A model generated the notes under the pieces. That model made no database searches. It was not told where the DNA came from and was given only the letters and a program-made list of their open reading frames with translations. The translations under genes were made by a program, and so were the position numbers. A DNA stretch of 64,000 nucleotides from Camillea tinctor (lineage: Eukaryota; Ascomycota; Sordariomycetes; Xylariales; Xylariaceae), in assembly GCA_022578605.1 (NCBI GenBank), contig MU394051.1, positions 496,001-560,000 of the forward strand. The letters run 5' to 3'. Position 1 is the first letter of the stretch, and the number at the start of each line of letters is the position of its first letter. Shown here one piece after another: positions 55,957-64,000 of the stretch.

Positions 55957-57938
55957 ATGTAAAATATTTATACATAATTTTTTAATAATAATTATTAAAG
56001 AGCAAATAAAACTATAATAATAAATGTAAGTATAATATAAATACCTACCTATTTATTTAAATATAAATCATTATTACGGGGTGGCTTAACCCACTACATC
56101 AACTCCCCGATTTCGACGAAAAGATAACAGGACTTTAAGTCCGCTAACTTAAAAACCTTAGTGGGGTTATAAGCTGGTAGGCAAATGTAACGGTGCTTAG
56201 CCGTCACAATTAATATAAAATTGTAATAAATTTGAAATATAAAGAGGTATAATATAACAATATAAGTTTTGTTTAATTTATATAGCACTTTTATGTTAAC
56301 CTTAAAGTTTAAGTCCCAGTGTTGTGTTGTGGGGACTAGGGGAACTAGGGACCACATTTCTGCATGTATATAGATTGCGTTGTTTTACAAGTTCACGATA
56401 GTTTCCTTTAACTTCATGGCACGTTGACGTTACTATACAGCATAGATCAATACATTCCTTTGCCTACGATCTCTCTATATGCTCTTATTACAAATAAACA
56501 GTATGATGGTTGGGTGTCGTAGGCTAGGGACTACAGTCCTTAGCCCCTCACAGCCTCATACAGCTGTTGGTAGAGGGTTCCCCCTATCTCCAGTTCACCA
56601 GCGTGGCACCCATTTATCTAGAAATAAATTCTATGAACCAGTATTGCATGAAGATCACATGCTGCTATAAGGTTCGGTGATCTGAGGAGACTCGGACCAT
56701 TGAGGAAACACATGTAGTTGGTAAATGTTGATTGGATACTTCAAATGATGGTGAAACCATGTCATATTTGAATGCCTACCTGCTTAAGGATACCACTACA
56801 ACTCCTAGGTAGACAACCGACAATCACCCCAGCCTTAAGGAGCAACTTGAAGTGAACAAATCAATCATTCTTGGCACTATAATAAGTTAGCTGAGTTCAG
56901 TGAGTACTATCGACCATTCGCCTGGTGCAGGTTTATTATTAGGGAATTATTCCCTTCGTTCTCTTTCGGTGCCTAGTTTTCCCCCTACGGGTATCCTACC
57001 GCCAATATATGCTGCCGCCTCCAGCTCCAAGGGTAGAATAATCTTATGTCGGCATACTTCGTGTCATATCTCATCAACGCTCTCTACTCTTAGATGCTTC
57101 TCAAGCGAAGGGAAGCAAAACGGCAGGAGAGAAGAGGACAGGGAGCTTAAAGCTGCGCTCAAAGATTCCATGCGTACAAATCAACTAGTGGTCGTGCTTA
57201 AAGAGTAATCCCTGATCAGAATTGTGCTTAAATGAGCCTTAGCAGACAGAGACCTGAAATGGAGATTTCCCGTCTAACGTAAGTTAGTCTTTTTATTCTA
57301 CTGACAGAACTCAGTAAACATGCAACCTAGCCCTTACGCACAGCAAGCACTAAAAATAGTTATGGATAGTTAGAAAAGAATCTGTAAAATCAGTTACCTA
57401 TGGCATGTCCAGTCAATCTATCGCGCCGATACCTGTAGCTAACTAGGAAACAGTTAAACATCATAAACTTCACCTGCTATTATAAGTCATTTAAACAGTG
57501 TGTAATGAATTTTATGGCTAATTGCAGTCATTAGTTATGGGAATTCGTGTTGAATAGTAATCCCGATCAACGCAAAATAAGTCATAAACGAATAGTCTGA
57601 TATCATCAGCATATATCTAGTGTGAGGAGCTGAATAGCTGAACTCTTAGTCCATAAAACAGGATAAGAAGCTGTTTGTATGTAAAGGAGCCATGCTGCTT
57701 TGCATGGTCACCTAGGTAGCTTAGTCCCTCGCATAATAACAATAGCGTTTCCCTCCCTCTTAGGGCTCGCGTTGTAACATCTAGGTATTAGACATAATAT
57801 ATACTAGAAAGTCTACTCCCATCCTGCCCTGTTTCAAGACACCATGGCCATCCTCACACAAAGGGGTAGTCCTTTTATCACGATAACAAGCAATAATATA
57901 AAGTAGGGGGAAAAATAGATAGATGGTGTGCCTAGTAA

Positions 57939-58012
57939 CGCTCCCAGAAATGGGGAAAAGAAGCTCCTTATATATCTTATTATGGAGCTTCGCCCCATAG
58001 TTTCTAGGAGCG
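57939..58012. repeat. 74-bp foldback (imperfect inverted repeat, ~29-bp arms)
   Basis: The left arm (CGCTCCCAGAAATGGGG then GAAGCTCC) and right arm (GGAGCTTC then CCCCAT, TTTCTAGGAGCG) are reverse complements with few mismatches. The loop is TTATATATCTTATTAT. It lies 57 bp beyond the stop codon of the EthD gene, so it would be transcribed in its 3' UTR. Confidence 0.88.
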
Positions 58013-58068
58013 CGCGCACTGACTACTATAGTTCGTTATATTATATTGGTGGCATCTCCATACCTTTT

Positions 58069-58614
58069 TTACTCCTCGTAATATTTTGCAACAGGCTTGT
58101 CCGTTACCTTGATATCAGAAAGTTCGACAAAAGAAGCATACGTGCTCTTCTCCTCTGGATCTGTATTTACTATTTTACCATCCTCCAGGTACGTCTCGAT
58201 CCATGTGAGGGTGACAGTCGCAGTATCATGGCGGACGTACGGTTCGGAATCGATATGGAGTTTCTTAAACTCTTCATCGGCCGACACAGCTAAGAGGTTG
58301 GCGACATCCTTAAAGTAACACTCGATTTTTAGATCGTGGTCGTTGACTTTGTAGGGTGTCTTCATGCTTGTTTGCCAGCGCCCGGGTACTACTAGAACTG
58401 CACGCCTATGTCCTTCGTTAGAAACTGCCACGTCGACATTGAAACAATAATGGCTACGCACTATCTGATACTTCAGAGTTCCGTATTTCTGGTGGATTTT
58501 GGCACAGTCTATAGCATGTTGCCTGGAGAATTGCTGGAACTCTTCTTCAGAAACGCCATCTTTACGGTGGTATAATCCTGAAAGACGCAACACACGCTCG
58601 GCTTTAGGAGGCAT
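58069..58614 (-). CDS. EthD-domain protein (dimeric alpha/beta-barrel)
   Basis: Single exon, 181 aa, ATG 58614. The N-terminal region (VLRLSGLYHRKDGVSEEEFQ, then HAIDCAKIHQKYGTLKYQIV) is the EthD ferredoxin-like module. A second half (YKVNDHDLKIECYFKDVANL, then PYVRHDTATVTLTWIE) matches fungal EthD proteins of this length. Homologues in aromatic polyketide clusters act as decarboxylases or dehydratases; others have unknown substrates. No PKS is in the window, so a pathway cannot be named. Probably cytosolic. A stable foldback follows the stop codon. Confidence 0.85.
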   Translation of the reverse strand: MPPKAERVLRLSGLYHRKDGVSEEEFQQFSRQHAIDCAKIHQKYGTLKYQIVRSHYCFNVDVAVSNEGHRRAVLVVPGRWQTSMKTPYKVNDHDLKIECYFKDVANLLAVSADEEFKKLHIDSEPYVRHDTATVTLTWIETYLEDGKIVNTDPEEKSTYASFVELSDIKVTDKPVAKYYEE

Positions 58615-59889
58615 GATGTTTGGTTAGGGAATTGGTGCTCGTTTTAGGTTTTGATGCTTGGAATTCAAAAAATTTCTTTTTCAAAAAAAGCAAGTCTTAG
58701 TATATTTGATTAGACGAAAGATAGAAGAAAAGAAGTCATACAGGAATTTTTCACAGAACGAGGTTTCTCTAGATTTATATTATACTAACAACCTCGGGTT
58801 ATTTGAACATTACTATTACAGAGCATATATTCCTCACTGAAACACTGACTTTGCTAACTGACGTGCACTGATCACCCCTTACAGGAATCCGCGTGTTGTC
58901 CATATTGCCATATGCCTGTAGTAAGTACTTATTTATACCAGCAGCGTCTTGTCTAGTCTGCTAGTCCGGCTGTTTAGTCTACTTGCAGCTAATTCCTCCT
59001 TCAAATCGAACGTGTTGGAGTTGGTCAGGTTTTACAGCATATGTACACATCCCTTGGCCTACTTAACTTAGCTGCTGTTGGCAGATAAAGGGACATAATG
59101 GTGGTTGTGGGTTAACGTGTCTGGAGTAATAGGGCAAATATTGTAGGAATAAATCAGGAAGTATCTTAGATAACCCAACCTGCTACCACTCAATATACGT
59201 GCCGTAAGGGTTCCTGCCAGACAAGCCTCTCAAGCTTTCAGCTGCTTATTATAAGCTTTCTTAGGGACGGGTGTGGCGTTGCTGTGCCGCTGTGCCCAGT
59301 TACGGAGCAGTGAGAAACGGTCAGACGGAGCAACATGAGTACCAAACCTACCTAGTAAATACCTTAAGGGGTGGATCTTTATGACGTCCCAATTAGGAGG
59401 AGCTGTAAGCTTACTTATTAGCTATCCCCTTGAACGCCACCAATTCAGTAAGGATTAACCATTAGATCAATGGAAGGATTCAAACGCTAGATCGAATTCC
59501 CCCGAACTACGTTAATCATGGCCTTGTTCAGCTAGTACATAGACGATCTGTCAGTTTGATGCAGGTGGTGTTAATATATTCAGCATATAACTTGGGGTAA
59601 GCTATCGGCTTAGAGTTTGTGGCATATGGTTCCACTGTTCGACATTTATTTAGTTCACGTTCACTGTGGCTTTAGGTAGTCCTCTCTTGGACCAATACAA
59701 CTACATATCACAGTAACACGGTATACGAGAAATGGTAATATTGGTATATTTTATGCTAATGTGAAACGAGCCAAAGATTTAAAAATAGAAAACAAAAACA
59801 AGATATCATCTCAATCCAAATGAAAATCCTCCTATGTTCGACTATCGCCCATTTGCTGACGGCGGTACGTTCATGCGATCAAATCCGGC
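58615..59889. other. Intergenic
   Basis: Promoter of the EthD gene at the left and 3' flank of the six-cysteine secreted protein gene at the right. No gene or repeat noticed. Confidence 0.55.
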
Positions 59890-60282
59890 TTACGCGCCAT
59901 TGACTATAGTACACACGCCGTGCTTGATGATGTCGTGGAGGCCATCGTGGCAGTTGATCTTGTCGTGGTCATTAGCGGTGCATCCGCCGATCTGGACGCC
60001 GCCAGAGTCGAGAATAGCGGTAGGGGGACCGTTGGTGCCGGAGCAGCCGGTCAAGGTATACATCACCTCACCGAGGCTGAACGCCTGATTGCAAGGTGAT
60101 TCTGTGAGAACGCCTAGGACTTGCATTCCAGGGCACGCGTGTTCTCCCTCGACCCAAGTGACCCAGTGGTTGGTCTGGTCGTCATTCTGGAGTTGTTGGC
60201 CGAAGGCCACTGCTTGGGCGCTCGCAAGGCTGCTGAAGGCGGCGATGCTCAGAAAGACGAGAGATCCGGCGTTTAGCTGCAT
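59890..60282 (-). CDS. Small secreted cysteine-rich protein (effector candidate)
   Basis: 130 aa, single exon, ATG 60282 and TAA at 59890. A clear signal peptide at 1-23 (SLVFLSIAAFSSLASA, cut before QAVA). The mature protein of about 107 residues has six cysteines, an even number that would allow three disulfides, plus GGCTANDHDKINCHDG near the end. No known domain is recognised. Size, secretion and cysteine content are those of fungal effector or surface proteins. A triplet-rich (GGT/GAT) run lies in the leader upstream at 60385-60425. The neighbour 900 bp away is also secreted. Confidence 0.8.
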   Translation of the reverse strand: MQLNAGSLVFLSIAAFSSLASAQAVAFGQQLQNDDQTNHWVTWVEGEHACPGMQVLGVLTESPCNQAFSLGEVMYTLTGCSGTNGPPTAILDSGGVQIGGCTANDHDKINCHDGLHDIIKHGVCTIVNGA

Positions 60283-61147
60283 GATAGAGGAGTAGGAGTA
60301 ATGGTGTGACGCGAGCTGTGAGGTAGAATAAAATACTTTGGTGATTATAGTGGTACGGGGGAGTTCAATGAAGAACTTTGATTGTAGTGATGGTGGTGGT
60401 GGTAGTAATGATTATGATGATGATGAGGAAATTAAGATACCTTGAAAGCTGGAAAGAGACGACTTTTATATTGATATTTCGAATAGGGGCAGGTAGTCTC
60501 TTTGCGCCTCGTCTTGACTAGTCTCTCAGTGGTTTGTCATAACGGAAACATTTCCGCCAACCATAGAGCAGCTTGTCTTAGGATTCCGAAATCAGTCGAG
60601 TATGCCTCTTGCTCTAGCACCATTAACGTAATGGGAATTGTCTCCGTGTAGCGGTATAATCCTCCTAGGTCGTAATAATAGTAGTTCTTGTGAGACGGCG
60701 TCCGGCTGCCCTGACGATGCTGACGTTGGCGTTCATCGTAATGATCGTATAAGGGTGGCACTGCTTGTGATCAACGAAACATGGATCTCAAACAGCATAG
60801 AATAGAAATCCATAGTCACGTTGATCTTGTCGATCTTCCCCTGTATACTCATATTCTACTTGATCCTTCTATCCAGCCTCACCACCTGACATTACAATCC
60901 GTCTAAAGCCGCTGTAACTGTCTGGCATCCTGTTAAATCTTCAACATATAAATTGGATGCTCAAACATGCAATAAGTTGTTATCATCGCTCTATAACTTA
61001 AACATTTGCCATCTTCAAACCAAGTCATCTATCTGATCTTGATACACTTTTCTATTCTCTAAGGCTTTTTGTCTCTTCAAGCTTCCTCGCCTTTCCGAGC
61101 CTCTCAACCCTTCGACGATTGCAACCGGCAAAGCAAACCAGCTCAAA
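60283..61147. other. Divergent promoter region of two secreted-protein genes
   Basis: 865 bp between the start codons of the six-cysteine protein (-) and the ADP-ribosyltransferase (+). It includes a GGT/GAT triplet run at 60385-60425 and C/T-rich leader sequence at 61000-61147. Shared regulation is possible. Confidence 0.6.
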
Positions 61148-61657
61148 ATGTTGGGTCGCTCCTATTTCACTTACTTCGTTTCTTTCTTGGCGCTACTAGG
61201 GGCTTCTGTGGTTGCCGAAGTCTATCGCGTGGATTTCCGCCCGCCTGCCCAGGTTCATAGGGACGGAGGCCTCTTGAGCCGTGATCCTGAAGGGGACGGC
61301 TCCGTCATTGATCATGTCAAGAACACCTTGGGAGACCAAGATCCATGGGTGTCGACCACGAAAGATTATAACCTTGCTAAGGGAGGTGCTACGTCCCCTG
61401 GCAATGTCTATGTTTACTATATCGACCTGACGGGTCTCGATGCTGTTGACACTATCCAAGCGTTCGAGGAAGCGGGCGAGGAACACCCTCATCCTGGGGA
61501 GCAGGAAGTTTCAGTAAAGGGCTCTGTCCCTTGGGACCACATAATTAAATGGGACACATTCAGGAGGAGCAAGAAGACTGGAACCACAACCAGGGAAGAA
61601 TTTGAGCAGAGTCAGGGTGGTGCTAAAGTACGATCGACCCGATCATTCATTGCTTGA
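61148..61657 (+). CDS. Secreted ADP-ribosyltransferase, heat-labile enterotoxin A-chain family (toxin-like)
   Basis: 169 aa, single exon, ATG 61148 in good context (AAAATG). Signal peptide at 1-23 (FLALLGASVVA). The R-S-E set of arginine-specific ADP-ribosyltransferases is visible: R27 in VYRVDFRPP, the S-T-T strand at 69-71, and E118-Q-E120 in HPGEQEVS, followed by the conserved PWDHIIKWDTF stretch. It is a catalytic chain only; there is no B-subunit or lectin domain. Related proteins are expanded in insect- and plant-associated fungi and are called putative enterotoxins. It would transfer ADP-ribose from NAD to a host or competitor protein (inference). The Ser/Thr/Arg-rich C-terminus is short. 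Confidence 0.85.
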   Translation: MLGRSYFTYFVSFLALLGASVVAEVYRVDFRPPAQVHRDGGLLSRDPEGDGSVIDHVKNTLGDQDPWVSTTKDYNLAKGGATSPGNVYVYYIDLTGLDAVDTIQAFEEAGEEHPHPGEQEVSVKGSVPWDHIIKWDTFRRSKKTGTTTREEFEQSQGGAKVRSTRSFIA

Positions 61658-62184
61658 AATCAGCCGTCCTGTTGATTACAGCGCCCAACCGCCTCGGCTG
61701 CCTGCCCTAAGATACCTACCTTTCAATTCTGGATTCTCTCTCTGGCTATCAAGTAGTTACCACCGCCATTTATACATAAATACACTCGTTTCTCATAAAA
61801 CACTCGTTCTTTTCGTAGATTACTCGCTTTTCTAATGCATGCTCCAACTTTTATTTCTCATATTTTCTTTTACTATGACATGCATTTCACTTGCCGATGA
61901 CATCAATCTGAGATTGTCTCTTTTTCCCCGGAAGTCTATTTTCAATAGCTCCCAGTGGCAGTTGATTCGTAGTTGGAGCTTGTCGAAGGTGCCTTGATTG
62001 TTAGGGCGGTTGTAATTGTCACGAGGTTATTAGACAGTGAGAACAGGCTATAGTACATTAGGAAAGATTGACCATTTGACTATCATCTCAGCTAAAGGTA
62101 CCAGAAAATAACACTAACATGAGACGACTCCTCCATGCTTACCAGATGGCCTTATTCAGGGGGTAGAGATATGGGTCTAGTAGC
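61658..62184. other. Convergent intergenic region
   Basis: 3' flanks of the ADP-ribosyltransferase (+) and the acidic protein gene (-). T-rich stretches but no coding signal. Confidence 0.6.
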
Positions 62185-62730
62185 CTATTCCGTGTCCAGC
62201 TTCTTATAGGCACTAGGATCCCAAAACATTGAGGACGGGTAATGGGGGAGCGCCTCAAACTCGCAGTGGAGATGGCCCCTGGACAGAATCACGGCTTCTT
62301 TCTTGGCTTGCTCTGCATCACATTGTAATCCCGCCTTGTTCCCTTCCCAAGTGATGCTTTGGATTGTTGCACTCCCGCCATCATCACTGCTTGGTTTTGG
62401 AACAATGTGAAGTATGTAGCACTCCTCTTGTAACCAGCTTCGAATAATGTGGAGAGATATGTTGCCATTCTCATCCGGATCCTCGATCAGCATGTCCCAT
62501 TTGTCGTCCATGCTTCGAGATTTGAACCCGACTTTGAGCTTTTCCACGTCTGCATCGCTAATCGACAGGCCCCAATGTGCGGTGAGAGGTTTCTTCATGG
62601 GGTTTTTCGAGCCGCGCTCGTACGTCGTCGAAAGCCACTTCTTCATCTCCTCCTCCTCATCCACATCGCTGTCCGTTGTCGGAAACTCTGTCGTAGGGTC
62701 TTCTTGTTCCGCCTTCCTATGCGATGCCAT
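62185..62730 (-). CDS. Uncharacterised acidic fungal protein
   Basis: 181 aa, single exon, ATG 62730, TAG at 62185. The first 30 residues are acidic and disordered (DSDVDEEEEMKKW). The rest looks like a compact alpha/beta domain with LTAHWGLSISDADVEKLKVG, then MLIEDPDENGNISLHIIRSW and HCEFEALPHYPSSMFWDP near the C-terminus. No signal peptide, membrane segment or catalytic motif is seen. The family is not recognised. Intact frame, ATG context and composition support a real gene. Confidence 0.7.
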   Translation of the reverse strand: MASHRKAEQEDPTTEFPTTDSDVDEEEEMKKWLSTTYERGSKNPMKKPLTAHWGLSISDADVEKLKVGFKSRSMDDKWDMLIEDPDENGNISLHIIRSWLQEECYILHIVPKPSSDDGGSATIQSITWEGNKAGLQCDAEQAKKEAVILSRGHLHCEFEALPHYPSSMFWDPSAYKKLDTE

Positions 62731-64000
62731 CCTGTACTTTTCGTCGCGAGCTGTATTGGTTGTGATAAATATAGAATATATGAGGATTGTAATTGGGAAT
62801 ATGTGTGTAATTACCTGTCGTTCTACGGTAAAAAGAGATGGTTATGTTATGGCAATGATGATACTAAGAGCATGCTGTATATACCTACCAAGGTAGGTAT
62901 AAATGCAATGGGTGTAAGAGAGACGGTCATGTCCATGTAGCATCAATTACCTAATCACAGCATCCTACTAGGCGTGACGTCAACTGGACCACACAATAAG
63001 CACTAACCTTAAATTTAAAGTCAATTCCATAATTCCACAATTCCACAAATGTAAGCTTATTATCTCAGCTGCCAAGAGGATCGACAATCCTACCAATAAA
63101 GACAAGGGATGAATCCACAAGGAGGTTATCATACCACATCCGAGGCTCGGGCAGGCAGCATCGAACGTTCACCAAGAGAGGCAAATATCTAATAATAAGC
63201 CGTGGGTGGCGGCGGCTCTGCAACCGAAACCGAACGGCCAAATCATATGCGAAACGTTGCAAAGGCTGGTCAAAATACAAGCCATTTCAAAAAGAAAATC
63301 AAGTTGGAAGACAATTGTTACTACAAGCCCAATTAGCTTCTAATTGAAGTTGACTTAATGTTTTGACTAGGTTCGTTAAGCTTCGCACTTTTTATGCTTA
63401 AAACATTAAAAGGCGCTATGAAAGGATCTTCTGGTGGAAGGAATTTAGCGGCAAGATGGAATAGTGGATATGAAACGTTTAAAAGGTAAAAGGTACATAA
63501 CAAATCCGTTTCTTGAAACTGGAGTGGGGAAACGGGAGCACTGCCACAATAAGTCAGCAGCATGCATACTCGCATACTCGATATTGCAATAATGGGCCTC
63601 AAGTATAACTCAACATGAGTATCCCTTGAGCATCGACATCTGCTTGAGTCCCAACCATTTATAGAAATAATTCCCTCTAGGTTAATGACTACAACTAATG
63701 CCAGCTGTAGCCAACGAACCTATGTACCTCATGTGTATATAAGCCATATTCCACTACATGTGGAATTGGTACTCTTACCTTCCTTCCCTTTTACACATTC
63801 AATACATTCATTACTACATACATTCTATGACACTTAATATTATAAAATATTAAAACTTAGGAATACATTACTAACAAGTCATTCTCCCAACTCAACTATA
63901 TATTGATATTTCTTCCATGCCCTATATAAATTAATAAAACTTGAATTTGTTTTCTTAGAATCAATATAGTGAAATAGGGGTAAAGGGGACCCCCTATCCT
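62731..64000. other. Intergenic to right edge
   Basis: Promoter of the acidic protein gene at the left, with an ACCTACCAAGGTAGGT palindrome at 62883-62898. The last 250 bp are C/T-rich then AT-rich, like a leader for a gene starting beyond the edge. No credible frame. Confidence 0.5.

Larger units (their letters stand above)
55232..58068. other. Intergenic, AT-rich, with repeat copy C and a foldback hairpin
   Basis: 55.2-55.45 kb is the promoter of the NACHT_N-type gene. 55.5-56.3 kb is very AT-rich and holds the 160-bp element at 55797-55956; a further GTAACGG/CCGTCAC hairpin lies at about 56188-56208. 56.4-57.9 kb has no credible frame (the 102-codon frame at 56900 lacks an ATG start). The hairpin at 57939-58012 sits just past the EthD stop codon. 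Confidence 0.55.

Noticed and set aside
56900..57208. 102-codon plus-strand frame
   Set aside because: Begins with GTG, lacks an ATG until near the end, and has no protein-like features.

Overview
The window reads as nuclear DNA of a filamentous ascomycete (Pezizomycotina). The evidence is short spliceosomal introns (about 50-135 bp, one of 265 bp) with GTRNGY donors and CTAAC/CTGAY-type branch sites, pyrimidine-rich leaders, and fungal protein families: AflR-type Zn2Cys6 regulator, GH55 glucanase, fungal amidoligase, F-box proteins, DUF7704 and EthD proteins, and an Ap4A phosphorylase. Gene density is low, at about 20 genes in 64 kb. Intergenic DNA is AT-rich and peppered with CCTAGG/ACCTAGGT palindromes. 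A Sordariomycete (possibly Xylariales-like) host is an inference only. I see no rRNA, convincing tRNA, CRISPR or intact transposon.

Layout. 0-10 kb: 3' end of an AflR-type regulator (cut by the window edge), a Cys-rich single-pass membrane protein, an NADP-dependent cinnamyl-alcohol-type dehydrogenase, and a DUF7704 membrane protein. 10-21 kb: an amidoligase, an F-box/WD40 protein and an F-box protein with an Asn/Glu tract. 23-29 kb: a zinc-ribbon-like microprotein, a GC-rich secreted M6-type metalloprotease, a second small F-box protein and a class I glutamine amidotransferase. 32-36 kb: a Myb-like regulator converging on an Ap4A phosphorylase. 41-48 kb: a secreted GH55 exo-beta-1,3-glucanase, a FIT/Scs3 lipid-droplet protein and a GNAT acetyltransferase.

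49-64 kb looks accessory. It holds an intronless 758-residue orphan, a small secreted or anchored protein, a NACHT_N/SesA-type protein with a C-terminal stretch resembling HET-s-related amyloid motifs, an EthD protein, a six-cysteine secreted protein, a secreted ADP-ribosyltransferase of the enterotoxin-A fold, and an uncharacterised acidic protein. Three copies of one roughly 160-bp repeat (49.1, 53.9 and 55.8 kb) lie here and nowhere else that I noticed. The two full copies are in direct orientation on either side of the NACHT_N-type gene. The repeat has a conserved hairpin and an A-box-like segment.

The core genes are ordinary metabolism and regulation, and no single pathway links them. 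The most promising leads are the NACHT_N-type gene inside its repeat bracket, the hairpin-bearing repeat family, the 758-residue orphan, and an in-frame continuation beyond the stop codon of the GH55 gene.
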